A program made the translations under genes and the position numbers. Below are positions 47,445 to 56,685 of a DNA stretch of 64,000 nucleotides, piece after piece. Below the pieces are notes generated by a model, which was not told where the DNA came from, did no database searches, and saw nothing but the letters and a program-made list of their open reading frames with translations. Numbering within the stretch: position 1 is the stretch's first letter; the number at the start of each line of letters is the position of its first letter. The stretch is from Enterobacteriaceae bacterium RIT714 (GTDB taxonomy: Bacteria; Pseudomonadota; Gammaproteobacteria; Enterobacterales; Enterobacteriaceae), in contig WJYB01000012.1 of NCBI GenBank assembly GCA_009668015.1, positions 1 through 64,000 on the forward strand, read 5' to 3'.

Positions 47445-49568
47445 ATGCAAGATTCGATTTTACGACTCGAAAGCAAGACGGTAGATGTGGTGATAAAAAC
47501 GCACCCGTTCGCCGAAATTCTTTACTGGGGGCCGCATCTTAGCCACTTTTCGCCGCAGGATGCCCACACACTCTCAAGACCCGTCGCCAACGGCAGGCTG
47601 GATGTGGATGCCCCGGTCACGTTAATGGCAGAGCTGGGGCACGGGCTGTTTGGTGCGCCGGGAATAGAAGGGCATCGCCAGGGGCTGGATGGTTCTCCGG
47701 TGTTCAGAACCGTTGCTGTCGAACAGCAGCGCCAAAGCCTGACTATTACCGCAGAAGATGCGCACGCCGGTCTGCGTCTGACCAGCGAAATCGCGCTCGA
47801 TGACAGCGGGGTGCTGGTGGTTCGTCACGGTCTGACTAACCTGCGCGCGCAGCCGTGGCAGGTCGATCGGCTGGCGGTTACGCTGCCGGTGGCGGAGCGG
47901 GCGCAGGAAGTGATGGCCTTTCATGGCCGTTGGATCCGCGAGTTCCAGCCGCATCGTCTGCTGCTTGAGCACGACAGCTTTGTGATTGAAAACCGTCGCG
48001 GTCGCACCTCTCACGAACACTTCCCGGCACTGATCACCGGCACACGGGCATTCAGTGAAATGCACGGTGATGTCTGGGGTGTCCACCTTGGCTGGAGTGG
48101 CAACCATCGCCTGCGGGCGGAAGTTAAAACCGATGGCCGCCGCTACGTGCAGGCCGAAGCGCTCTATCTGCCTGGCGAAATGGCGATTGAAGAGGGAGAA
48201 ACCCTCTGGACGCCTTCGTTATACGCCAGTTATTCCGCCAGCGGGCTGAATGGCATGAGCCAGCAGTTCCACCGCTATCTGCGCGAGAACATCATTCGCT
48301 TCCCGCAAAACAAGCCGCGCCCGGTGCACCTCAATACCTGGGAAGGGATCTATTTCAACCACGATCCGGACTACATCATGCGGATGGCCGACGAAGCCGC
48401 GTCGCTTGGCGTGGAGCGCTTTATCATCGACGACGGCTGGTTCAAAGGGCGCAATGACGACCATGCGGCGCTGGGCGACTGGACTCTCGACGAGAAAAAA
48501 TACCCCAACGGTCTGATGCCGGTGGTCAATCACGTCAAAAATCTCGGTATGGAATTTGGTATCTGGGTTGAGCCGGAGATGATCAATCCGGACTCCGATC
48601 TGTATCGTGCGCATCCCGACTGGGTGCTGGCGCTGCCCGGATATGTGCAGGCGACCGGACGCCATCAGCTGGTGCTGAATCTGAATATTCCGCAAGCGTT
48701 TGATTACCTGCTGGAACGTATGAGCTGGCTGCTGGGTGAACATCCGGTGGATTACGTTAAATGGGATATGAACCGCGAGCTGGTGCAGCCAGGGCACAAC
48801 GGTAAAGCCGCTGCCGACGCGCAAACCCGTCAGTTCTACCGCCTGCTGGATACGCTGGGAGAACGGTTCCCGCACGTGGAATTTGAATCCTGCTCTTCCG
48901 GCGGCGGGCGCATTGACTACGAAGTGCTGAACCGCTGTCACCGCTTCTGGGCATCTGATAATAACGATGCCCTGGAGCGCAACACTATCCAGCGTGGGAT
49001 GAGCTACTTCTTCCCGCCAGAGGTGATGGGGGCGCATATCGGTCATCATAAATGTCACGCCACCTTCCGCCAGCACAGTATTGAATTTCGCGGGCTGACG
49101 GCGCTGTTTGGCCATATGGGGCTGGAACTCGATCCGCTGACCGTGGATGAGCACGAGCGTGAGGGCTATCGCCGCTACGCCGCGCTGCATAAGCAGTGGC
49201 GCGAGGTGATTCATCATGGCACGCAGTGGCGCGTTGATATGCCGGACACCACCACGCTGGCGCACGGTATAGTGAGCGACGACAAAGCGCAGGGGCTGTT
49301 TATTGTCAGCCAGCTGGCGATGCCGGATTACACCCTGATGATGCCGCTGCGCATGCCGGGGCTTGTGGCAAACGCGCAGTACCGCATCACTTTGCTCGAC
49401 GACCCGAATATCCGCCTGACCGGCGAGGGGGGGCACACCATGCGCAAACTCCCGGCATGGATGGAAACGCCGCAAACGGTGAGCGGTGAGTGGCTGATGC
49501 AAGCGGGGATCGCACTGCCGATTCTGGATCCGGAAACCGCCATTCTGATTGGCGTTGAACGCGTGTAA
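47445..49568 (+). CDS. Alpha-galactosidase, GH36 (RafA-like)
   Basis: A 707-aa family 36 glycosidase. An N-terminal beta-sandwich precedes a TIM barrel (IIDDGWF, WVEPEMINPDSDL). The nucleophile is Asp 441 in VKWDMNR and the acid/base Asp 505 in FWASDNND. The length and absence of a signal peptide fit a cytoplasmic RafA-type enzyme that hydrolyses raffinose or melibiose after uptake. The start at 47445 follows AGGAG; the longer frame from 47382 would include the operators. The permease gene follows after 44 bp. Rhizobial-type NAD-dependent MelA is unrelated. Confidence 0.92.
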   Translation: MQDSILRLESKTVDVVIKTHPFAEILYWGPHLSHFSPQDAHTLSRPVANGRLDVDAPVTLMAELGHGLFGAPGIEGHRQGLDGSPVFRTVAVEQQRQSLTITAEDAHAGLRLTSEIALDDSGVLVVRHGLTNLRAQPWQVDRLAVTLPVAERAQEVMAFHGRWIREFQPHRLLLEHDSFVIENRRGRTSHEHFPALITGTRAFSEMHGDVWGVHLGWSGNHRLRAEVKTDGRRYVQAEALYLPGEMAIEEGETLWTPSLYASYSASGLNGMSQQFHRYLRENIIRFPQNKPRPVHLNTWEGIYFNHDPDYIMRMADEAASLGVERFIIDDGWFKGRNDDHAALGDWTLDEKKYPNGLMPVVNHVKNLGMEFGIWVEPEMINPDSDLYRAHPDWVLALPGYVQATGRHQLVLNLNIPQAFDYLLERMSWLLGEHPVDYVKWDMNRELVQPGHNGKAAADAQTRQFYRLLDTLGERFPHVEFESCSSGGGRIDYEVLNRCHRFWASDNNDALERNTIQRGMSYFFPPEVMGAHIGHHKCHATFRQHSIEFRGLTALFGHMGLELDPLTVDEHEREGYRRYAALHKQWREVIHHGTQWRVDMPDTTTLAHGIVSDDKAQGLFIVSQLAMPDYTLMMPLRMPGLVANAQYRITLLDDPNIRLTGEGGHTMRKLPAWMETPQTVSGEWLMQAGIALPILDPETAILIGVERV

Positions 49569-49612
49569 GGGTGATGGGCCGGGCGACCGGCCCTGAGTTG
49601 AGGATAAAAATA

Positions 49613-50878
49613 ATGAACACGACTGCCTGTACCCACAAAGACAACCCTAATTTCTGGATTTTTGGGGCGTTCTTCTTTCTCTACTTCTTCATTATGGCCA
49701 CCTGCTTTCCGTTCCTGCCTATCTGGCTGTCGGATATCATCGGCCTGAATAAAACCCATACCGGGATTGTTTTCTCCTGTATCTCGCTGTCTGCCATCGC
49801 GTTCCAGCCGGTGCTGGGCGTGATTTCCGATAAGCTAGGGCTGAAAAAACACCTGCTGTGGATCATCGCTATTTTGCTCTTCTTATTTGCGCCGTTTTTC
49901 CTGTACGTCTTCGCTCCGCTGCTGAAAATGAATATCTGGCTCGGGGCGCTAAGCGGTGGGCTGTATATCGGCTTTGTCTTCTCGGCAGGATCGGGCGCGA
50001 TTGAGGCCTACATTGAACGCGTCAGCCGCAACAGTTTCTTTGAATATGGTAAAGCCCGCATGTTCGGTTGCCTGGGCTGGGGGCTTTGTGCCTCCACCGG
50101 GGGCGTGTTGTTTAGCATCGATCCGTCGTTAGTTTTCTGGATGGGCTCCGGGGCGGCGCTGCTGTTGATGCTGCTGTTGGTCGTCGCCAAACCGAAACCC
50201 AACCAGACCGCTGAGGTGATGAACGCGCTGGGCGCAAACCAGCCGCAGATCACCGCGAAAACCGTGTTTAGCCTGTTCCGTCAGCGCAGGATGTGGATGT
50301 TCATTTTGTATGTGGTCGGCGTGGCGTGCGTCTATGACGTCTTCGATCAGCAATTTGCCACTTTCTTTAAAAGCTTCTTTGCGACGCCGGAAGAGGGGAC
50401 GCGTGCCTTTGGTTTTGCCACCACGGCAGGAGAAATTTGCAACGCGATCATTATGTTCTGCTCACCGTGGATCATTAACCGTATCGGCGCGAAAAACACG
50501 CTGCTGATTGCAGGCCTGATTATGGCGACGCGCATTATCGGTTCGTCGTTTGCGACCACGGCGATGGAAGTGATTGCCCTGAAAATGCTGCACGCGCTGG
50601 AAGTTCCGTTCCTGCTGGTGGGCGCGTTCAAGTACATCACCGGCGTGTTTGATACTCGCCTGTCAGCGACCATCTACCTGATTGGTTTTAACTTTGCCAA
50701 ACAGTCGGCCGCCATTTTCCTCTCGGCCTTCGCCGGGAATATGTATGACCGGATCGGTTTCCAGGATACCTATCTGATACTGGGATGTTTCGTTCTGGCG
50801 GTGACGCTGGTGTCAGCGTTTACGCTGAGCAGCAGGCAAGAGATTGCGGCACGCAGTAACACGGTTGAGGCGAATTAA
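49613..50878 (+). CDS. LacY-family oligosaccharide:H+ symporter (RafB-like)
   Basis: A 421-aa 12-helix transporter of the LacY/RafB/CscB family. Residues essential in LacY are recognisable: Glu of EAYIERVSR, Arg and Cys of GKARMFGCLGW, Glu of TTAGEICNA, Arg of ATRIIGSSF, and His and Glu of LHALEVPFLL. Next to an alpha-galactosidase it most likely brings in raffinose or melibiose with protons. Direct lactose use is less likely because no beta-galactosidase gene is present here. The start at 49613 follows GAGGA; the gene ends at a terminator shared with the rha operon. Confidence 0.9.
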   Translation: MNTTACTHKDNPNFWIFGAFFFLYFFIMATCFPFLPIWLSDIIGLNKTHTGIVFSCISLSAIAFQPVLGVISDKLGLKKHLLWIIAILLFLFAPFFLYVFAPLLKMNIWLGALSGGLYIGFVFSAGSGAIEAYIERVSRNSFFEYGKARMFGCLGWGLCASTGGVLFSIDPSLVFWMGSGAALLLMLLLVVAKPKPNQTAEVMNALGANQPQITAKTVFSLFRQRRMWMFILYVVGVACVYDVFDQQFATFFKSFFATPEEGTRAFGFATTAGEICNAIIMFCSPWIINRIGAKNTLLIAGLIMATRIIGSSFATTAMEVIALKMLHALEVPFLLVGAFKYITGVFDTRLSATIYLIGFNFAKQSAAIFLSAFAGNMYDRIGFQDTYLILGCFVLAVTLVSAFTLSSRQEIAARSNTVEAN

Positions 50879-50906
50879 GAAAAGCGCTGCCGCGAGTGCG
50901 GCAGCG
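50875..50906 (-). terminator. Terminator of the rha operon, facing the permease gene
   Basis: A perfect 9-bp stem CGCTGCCGC/GCGGCAGCG with loop GAGT is followed on the minus strand by TTTTCTT. It ends the rhaB-to-rhaM transcript and separates it from the convergent permease gene. Confidence 0.85.
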
Positions 50907-50913
50907 TGAACCG

Positions 50914-51228
50914 TTACTCGAGGTAAAACACCGCTTTCAGCTCTGCGCTGACCGGGCTGTTGTCGGGGTTAGACGGCATCACGTCGCGCATGTGTTTCCA
51001 CCAGCGCTGGCACACGTCGGTATTCGCCACCGCGTTCCAGCGCTCTTCCGACTCAATTTCCACGGTAGCGAACAGCAGGTTACGCGCTTTATCAAGATAA
51101 ATGGCGTAATGATGCGCACCGTGATCTTTCAGCACCGATTCCAGCTCGGGCCAAATCGGGTTGTGGCGACGCTCGTACTCTTCGTGAGCATCCGGGTTCA
51201 CCTGCATGACAAACGCTTTACGGATCAT
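50914..51228 (-). CDS. rhaM: L-rhamnose mutarotase
   Basis: A 104-aa enzyme that interconverts alpha and beta anomers of L-rhamnose, feeding the right anomer to RhaA. The active-site segments [14 protein letters not shown] and HHYAIYLD are conserved with E. coli. It is the last gene of the operon and overlaps the reductase gene by 4 nt. In Rhizobium its homologue RhaU is likewise encoded with a rhamnose ABC transporter. Confidence 0.95.
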   Translation of the reverse strand: MIRKAFVMQVNPDAHEEYERRHNPIWPELESVLKDHGAHHYAIYLDKARNLLFATVEIESEERWNAVANTDVCQRWWKHMRDVMPSNPDNSPVSAELKAVFYLE

Positions 51229-52373
51229 AGGGCCTCCAGATACAGCTCGCGAACGTCATCGCGGCTGGCGGTGCGTGGGTTGCATGGCGCACACGGATCG
51301 GCGAGCGCTTTATCCAGCCAGCCTTCGATATCCGTTTTGGTGACGCCGAGCTGGCTGAAGCCGGATGGAATACCGACGCGAGCGCTCAGGTCGCGAATCG
51401 CCTGAATGGCCGACATGCTGGCCGCTTCGTCGCTCATCCCGCGCGTATCGACGCCCATCGCCTGCGCCACGCGGGCAAAGCGCGTGACGGCGTTCGGACG
51501 GTTAAAGTTTTCGATGATCGGCAGCAGAATGGCGTTGCACACGCCGTGCGGCAGATTGTGGGTCGCGCCCGGCTGATGCGCCAGTGCGTGAACCAGTCCC
51601 AGTCCGGCGCTGTTAAAGGCCATGCCCGCCAGATATTGTCCAAACGCCATTTGCTCACGCGCTTCGAGGTTGTGCCCATCGTCGACGGCTTTCGGTAGCC
51701 AGAGGCTGATCAGGCGAATCGCTTCCAGCGCGTTAGCATCGGTGAGCGGGTGTGCGCCGACGGAGACATAGGCTTCGATGGCGTGAGTCAGGGCGTCCAT
51801 CCCCGTTGCGGCGGTGACGGAGGCGGGAATGTCGAGCATCACGCTGGCGTCATCCACGGCGATATCCGGGATAATATTCGGGTCGATAATCACCTCTTTT
51901 ACCTGGCGTTCGCTGTCGATGATCACCGCGTTGCTGGTCATCTCCGCCGCCGTACCGGCCGTGGTATTAATCGCCACCAGCGGTACGCCTGCGTTTTTCA
52001 CTTTGCCGACGCCAGAATAAGCGGTTGACGGGCCAGGGTTAGCGGTGAGGATTTTAATCGCTTTCGCCGTATCAATCGGGCTACCGCCGCCGAAGGCAAT
52101 CACGTAATCACATTCTGCGTTGCGATAAGCGGCATAGCCTTGCTGCACGAGGGCTTCGGTCGGATTAGGAAACACCTCATCAAACAGATGCCAGGGCATC
52201 TGATGGGCGTCCAGGGCGGTAAACAGGCTATCGAGCAGCCCCATTTTTACCAGCTGTCCGTCGGTGACAATCAGCGCTTTGCCCCACTGTTTGCTCGCCA
52301 CCAGATTGACCATATCGCCGATTGCGCCTGCGCCGTGCAGGCTGATTTTGGGAAGCGCCAACATAAAGCTCAT
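51225..52373 (-). CDS. fucO: Lactaldehyde reductase (iron-dependent alcohol dehydrogenase, FucO-like)
   Basis: A 382-aa group III iron-dependent dehydrogenase, the exact length of FucO. The NAD-binding [12 protein letters not shown] and the metal-binding segment around [22 protein letters not shown] are clear. It reduces the L-lactaldehyde released by RhaD to 1,2-propanediol under anaerobic conditions. In E. coli this enzyme comes from the fucose regulon; here it is carried within the rhamnose operon. A 284-bp gap with a tandem repeat separates it from the permease gene. Confidence 0.9.
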   Translation of the reverse strand: MSFMLALPKISLHGAGAIGDMVNLVASKQWGKALIVTDGQLVKMGLLDSLFTALDAHQMPWHLFDEVFPNPTEALVQQGYAAYRNAECDYVIAFGGGSPIDTAKAIKILTANPGPSTAYSGVGKVKNAGVPLVAINTTAGTAAEMTSNAVIIDSERQVKEVIIDPNIIPDIAVDDASVMLDIPASVTAATGMDALTHAIEAYVSVGAHPLTDANALEAIRLISLWLPKAVDDGHNLEAREQMAFGQYLAGMAFNSAGLGLVHALAHQPGATHNLPHGVCNAILLPIIENFNRPNAVTRFARVAQAMGVDTRGMSDEAASMSAIQAIRDLSARVGIPSGFSQLGVTKTDIEGWLDKALADPCAPCNPRTASRDDVRELYLEAL

Positions 52374-52412
52374 GATAATTCTCCTTAACGTCTATTTTGT
52401 GAAAATCCTTTT

Positions 52413-52656
52413 CCCCTCACCCTTGCTCTCTCCCCAAAGGGGAGAGGGGATGACCCGGTTTTCTCCCTCCTCCCGATGTGGTGAGAGGATGAGCCGGTTT
52501 TCTCCCTTTCCCCGATGAGGAGAGGGGATGACCCGGTTTTCTCTCTTTCCCCGATGAGGTGAGAGGATGACCCGGTTTTCTCCCTCTCCCGATGAGGAGA
52601 GAGGATGACCCGATTTTCTCCCTCTCCCCTTTGGGGAGAGGGGCGGGGTGAGGGGG
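52413..52656. repeat. Tandem palindromic array in the rha operon, five 39-bp units
   Basis: The core motif GATGACCCGGTTTTCTC recurs at 52449, 52488, 52527, 52566 and 52604, a period of 38-39 bp. Each unit ends in GAGAGG-type and begins in CTCCC-type sequence that can pair into a hairpin. The array is bracketed by inverted ends (CCCCTCACCC at the left, GGGGTGAGGGG at the right) that also bound the other two elements in this operon. It fills most of the gap between the permease and reductase genes. Confidence 0.9.
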
Positions 52657-52657
52657 A

Positions 52658-53662
52658 TTAAAGTCGTCTTCGTTGCATAATCCGGCGGGTGATAATCGGC
52701 AGCGAGATCACCACAATCAGCATCGCACCGATGATGACTGACATCACGATACCCGGCACGTTGAGCAGGCTCAGGCCAAAGGTCACCAGCCCCATCAGAA
52801 AGGCGGCGATAATCACGCCTACCATGCTGCCGGAGCCGCCAAGGATATTGACGCCGCCGAGCACCGCCATAGTCACTACCGCCAACTCCCAGCCCATCGC
52901 AATCGTCGGGCGCGTACTGCCGAGACGCGAGGTGAGCAGTACAGAGGCCAGCCCCGACATCAGCCCGACCAGCGCAAACAACATCAGGTTGTGGCGTTTG
53001 ACGTTAATACCGGAATACCACGCGCCGGTCGGGTTATTACCGATGGCGTAAGTCCGGCGGCCAAAGTTGGTGCGATGCAGCACAAAGGCAAACACCACCG
53101 CCAGCACAATGAACAGCGCAAACTCAAAAGAGAGCGCTCCCCAGACGTAACCCTGCCCCAGCCACGCGAAGCTTTCTGGCCAGGTATTCAGCGCCTGATC
53201 GCCGAGCAAAATGTAGGTAATGCCGCGATAGAGACTCATGGTGCCGATGGTGATGACGATGGACGACAGATTAAAACGCGTTACCAGCAGGCCGTTGAAC
53301 AGCCCGCACAGCAACCCGACGCCTAAACCCACGCACACCAGCAGCGGAGTATCCACGCCCGCCGCCGCGCAAAAGCCCATTACCGTTGAGCTGAGTGCGA
53401 TAGTGGAGGCCACCGACAGATCAATTTCCCGGGCGATAATCAGCATCGCCATCGGCAGCACAATGATCGCTTTTTCGGTGAAGTTGAACGTGGCGTCAGA
53501 CAGATTCCAGATATTCAGGAAATAGGGTGAGGCCAACGCATTGGCGACAAACACCGCCAGCGTGACGGCCAGCAGAAAGCCTTCCCAGCACAACAGACGC
53601 TGGAAAATGCCCGTGGAGGTCGGTCTGTTTTTGATCTCTTCTGAGGTCATGATTTTGCTCAT
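52658..53662 (-). CDS. Rhamnose ABC transporter permease 2 (RhaQ-like)
   Basis: A 334-aa inner-membrane permease of the ribose/AI-2 (BPD_transp_2) type with about eight to ten helices. The family's cytoplasmic-loop signature is visible around AVVTMAVLGGVNILGGSGS. It starts one base inside the stop of the first permease gene (TGATG), so the two are coupled and probably form a heterodimer. By operon order (binding protein, ATPase, permease, permease) it corresponds to Rhizobium RhaQ. Confidence 0.9.
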   Translation of the reverse strand: MSKIMTSEEIKNRPTSTGIFQRLLCWEGFLLAVTLAVFVANALASPYFLNIWNLSDATFNFTEKAIIVLPMAMLIIAREIDLSVASTIALSSTVMGFCAAAGVDTPLLVCVGLGVGLLCGLFNGLLVTRFNLSSIVITIGTMSLYRGITYILLGDQALNTWPESFAWLGQGYVWGALSFEFALFIVLAVVFAFVLHRTNFGRRTYAIGNNPTGAWYSGINVKRHNLMLFALVGLMSGLASVLLTSRLGSTRPTIAMGWELAVVTMAVLGGVNILGGSGSMVGVIIAAFLMGLVTFGLSLLNVPGIVMSVIIGAMLIVVISLPIITRRIMQRRRL

Positions 53663-54663
53663 CAGTTCACCGCCTGTTTCTGACGCGCCAGCGCCGCATC
53701 GCGCAGGATTAACCGCCCTTTGCGCTTGTTGCCGCGCTCGTTGAGCAGCACCGCAATCACAATGACCGTGCCGGAAATCGCCATTTGCCAGAAAGGAGAG
53801 ACGCCGATCACCGGCAGCGCGTTGTTGATTACGCCCAGGAACAGGGCACCAAACAGACAGCCCAGCACGCGGCCCGTGCCGCCCATGGTACTGATCCCGC
53901 CAATGACACAGGCCGCGACGACCTGTAACTCAAAGCCGTTGGCGACATCGACATAGGCAACGGCGAAGCGCGAAATCCACAGATAGCCGCAGAAGCCGGC
54001 CAGCGCGCCGGAAAGGCAGAAGCTGACGCACTGCATTTTGCCCGCGTTGATCCCGGTGTAATACGCCGCCGTGGCGTTGCCGCCTGCGGTGTAGAGCGCG
54101 CGCCCGGTGCGGCTGTAGCGCAGGAAATAGCCCACCAGCAGCAGCGCAAAAATGGCGCACCAGCTCAGAACCGGCAGGCCGAGAAGTGACGCGCGTGGCA
54201 GGGCGAGGAAATCCGCACCCATTTGGTTGGAGTTGACCCAGCCGCCGCCGGAGAGCAAAAAGATAATCCCGCGATAAATACTCATTGTGCCCAGCGTCAC
54301 CACAATCGCCGGAATGCCCAGTTTCCACACCAGCAGGCCGTTGATGATGCCCATCAGCAGGCCGAGCACCGTGGCCAGTACCAGCAGCGCCCAGACAGGC
54401 ACGTTGGGATAATGGAAGTTAATCAGGGCGACAATCATGCCGGTCAGCGCCAGATTGGCGGCCATCGACAGGTCGATACCTTTGGTCAGTAGCACCATCA
54501 TCTGGCCGAGGGCGAGAATGATAAGAATGGAAGTATCGTTAAATATTTCCACCAGATTACCCGGGGCGATAAATGACGGCACCCGGCTGCCGATGGCGAT
54601 AATCATCAGAATAATGACCGCCCCGAGCAGCGCTTCGCGGTGTTTAAGCAGTTGCTTTAACAT
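53662..54663 (-). CDS. Rhamnose ABC transporter permease 1 (RhaP-like)
   Basis: A 333-aa ribose-type permease with eight to ten hydrophobic segments and the signature VVAACVIGGISTMGGTGR. It partners the second permease and the ATPase in rhamnose import. Its start shares a base with the ATPase stop (TAATG). It corresponds to RhaP by gene order. Confidence 0.9.
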   Translation of the reverse strand: MLKQLLKHREALLGAVIILMIIAIGSRVPSFIAPGNLVEIFNDTSILIILALGQMMVLLTKGIDLSMAANLALTGMIVALINFHYPNVPVWALLVLATVLGLLMGIINGLLVWKLGIPAIVVTLGTMSIYRGIIFLLSGGGWVNSNQMGADFLALPRASLLGLPVLSWCAIFALLLVGYFLRYSRTGRALYTAGGNATAAYYTGINAGKMQCVSFCLSGALAGFCGYLWISRFAVAYVDVANGFELQVVAACVIGGISTMGGTGRVLGCLFGALFLGVINNALPVIGVSPFWQMAISGTVIVIAVLLNERGNKRKGRLILRDAALARQKQAVN

Positions 54664-56174
54664 TATGCGGCCTCCTGTTTTGCACCGCTGGCCGCGCTGA
54701 CGATCGTTTCCGCCGTTGCGCCGCCCGCCTCATATTCCGCCACCATCAGCCCTTCATGCATCACGATGATTCGGTCGGCCATGCCCATGACTTCCGGCAG
54801 TTCTGATGACACCATAATCACCGCCAGCCCCTGGCCGACCAGCTCGGACATAAACTGATGAACCGCCGCTTTTGAGCCAATATCAATGCCTTTTGTCGGC
54901 TCATCGAGGATGATGACGTCAGGATGGGTCGCCAGCCATTTGCCGATCACCACTTTTTGCTGGTTGCCGCCAGAGAGCGTTTCGACCGGCTGTTTCCAGC
55001 TAAACGCTTTCACCTGCAGCCGCGTCGCGTACTCATCTGCCAGCTGCCATTCGCGATCGTCATGTAATATGCCGCGCGGATTGAGCTTACTGAGCTGCGG
55101 CAGGCTGATGTTCTGCGCGATCGGTAGTTCGATAATGGCGCCCTGTTTTTGCCGCTCCTCCGGTACGCAGACGATCCCCGCGTTGATAGCGTCAGCGGGC
55201 TGGCGGAAGCGTTGCGTTTTGCCATTCAGCACGATCTCGCCAGACGAGGGCCGCGTAACGCCGGAAAGCGCCTGCATCAGTTCGGTACGACCCGCCCCCA
55301 CCAGCCCGTAAAATCCGAGGATCTCGCCTTTGCGTAGTGAGAAGGTGATGTGCGCAAATTCGGTCGGATGACAGAGATCGTTGACCTCCAGCACCGTATC
55401 GCCTTTCTCGCACGCCACTTTAGGGAATGTTTGGGTGATCGCCCGGCCCACCATCATCGCCACCATCCGCTCTTCGGTGATGTCGTTGATGGCGCCCGCA
55501 CCGACGAAGACACCGTCGCGCAAAATGGTGTAGTGATCCGCCAGCTCAAAAATTTCGTCGAACTTGTGTGAGATAAACAGGATCGCTTTGCCTTCCTGTT
55601 TCAGGCGCTCCACGATCTGATAAAACTCGAGGATTTCGTGCTGTGACAGGGCGGCGGTGGGTTCGTCGAGGATTACCACCTGCGCCTCAAACGACAGCGC
55701 GCGGGCGATGGCGACCATATGGCGCTGGGCGATGCTCAGGGTTTTGAGCGTAGCGCGCGGATCAATTTGCACTTCAAGACGGGTGAGCAGCTCCTGCGCC
55801 CGACGGTGCATTTCCGGCCAGTCGAGCTTTTTGAACAGGCCTTTATGCAGATACTGGCCGACAAAAATATTTTCGGTCACGGACAGCTCATCAAACAGAA
55901 CGGTTTCCTGATGAATCGCCGTTATCCCGACTTTGTGCGCCGATTCCGGCGTCGGGAGCTGAATGGGGATCGCTTTGTAGAGGATTTCGCCCTCTTCAGG
56001 CTGATAAATGCCGGTCATCACTTTGACCAGCGTCGATTTGCCCGCGCCATTTTCACCGATAAGCGCGGTGACTTTGCCGGGCCAAAGCTCAAGCTGCACG
56101 TTCTCAAGGGCGCGCACACCAGGGAAAACCTTGGTGATGCCCTTAAGTTCCAGCAGCGGTGTGGATGCGTTCAT
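54663..56174 (-). CDS. Rhamnose ABC transporter ATP-binding protein (RhaT-like)
   Basis: A 503-aa sugar-type ATPase with two fused nucleotide-binding domains. The first has Walker A GENGAGKST, signature LSIAQRHM and Walker B VVILDEPTA. The second has the usual degenerate Walker A GLVGAGRT and signature LSGGNQQK. The start is at 56174 (MNASTPLLELKG) after GGAGAACT. The frame remains open to 56501, but those residues would be translated hairpin-repeat DNA, so the long form is wrong. The name RhaT of Rhizobium must not be confused with the E. coli RhaT symporter, which is missing here. Confidence 0.93.
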   Translation of the reverse strand: MNASTPLLELKGITKVFPGVRALENVQLELWPGKVTALIGENGAGKSTLVKVMTGIYQPEEGEILYKAIPIQLPTPESAHKVGITAIHQETVLFDELSVTENIFVGQYLHKGLFKKLDWPEMHRRAQELLTRLEVQIDPRATLKTLSIAQRHMVAIARALSFEAQVVILDEPTAALSQHEILEFYQIVERLKQEGKAILFISHKFDEIFELADHYTILRDGVFVGAGAINDITEERMVAMMVGRAITQTFPKVACEKGDTVLEVNDLCHPTEFAHITFSLRKGEILGFYGLVGAGRTELMQALSGVTRPSSGEIVLNGKTQRFRQPADAINAGIVCVPEERQKQGAIIELPIAQNISLPQLSKLNPRGILHDDREWQLADEYATRLQVKAFSWKQPVETLSGGNQQKVVIGKWLATHPDVIILDEPTKGIDIGSKAAVHQFMSELVGQGLAVIMVSSELPEVMGMADRIIVMHEGLMVAEYEAGGATAETIVSAASGAKQEAA

Positions 56175-56194
56175 GATAGTTCTCCGCAAGTTTT

Positions 56195-56677
56195 CCCTCA
56201 CCCTAACCCTCTCCCAAAGGGAGAGGGGACTGTCCGATGCCGCGATTACTTTCCCACTCTTCCAAAGGGAGAGAGGACTGTCCGGTGCCGCGATTGCTTT
56301 TCCCACTCTCCCAAAGGGAGAAGGGGACTGTCCGGTGCCGCGATTGCTTTTCCCACTCTCCCAAAGGGAGAGGGGACTGTCCGGTGCCGCGATTGCTTTT
56401 CCCACTCTTCCAAAGGGAGAGGGGGCTGTCCGATGCCGCGATTGCTTTCCCCCTCTCCCAAAGGGAGAGGGGACTGCCCGGTGCCGCAATTGCTTTCCCA
56501 CTCTCCTTTAGGGATAAGGGGTTGCCCGGTGCCGTAATCACTTTTCCCACTCTTCCAAAGGGAGAGGAGACTGCCCGGTGCCGCAATTCCTTTTCCCCTC
56601 TCCCAAAGGGAGAGGGGACTGTCCGGTGCCGCGATTGCTTTCCCCCCTCTCCCTTAGGGAGAGGGTCGGGGTGAGGG
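56195..56677. repeat. Tandem palindromic array in the rha operon, nine units of 47-50 bp
   Basis: Copies of GACTGTCCGGTGCCGCGATT followed by CTTTTCCCACTCTCCCAAAG and GGGAGAGGGG recur nine times with a 47-50 bp period (core positions near 56239, 56287, 56337, 56386, 56435, 56482, 56531, 56579 and 56628). Each unit's CTCTCCC/GGGAGAG arms form a hairpin, giving about ten in a row. The ends CCCTCACCC and GGGTGAGGG are inverted. It fills the 511-bp gap between the binding-protein and ATPase genes. Units differ by point changes, mainly in the core and in the stems. Confidence 0.93.
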
Positions 56678-56685
56678 TATTAAGA

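Noticed and set aside
48219..49502. A 427-codon minus-strand frame over the alpha-galactosidase gene
   Set aside because: The sense frame has clear GH36 catalytic motifs; the antisense product resembles nothing.
52413..56677. Tandem repeats that might be read as CRISPR arrays
   Set aside because: Neither array has unique spacers between constant repeats: the whole unit repeats, units are palindromic, and no cas gene is present.
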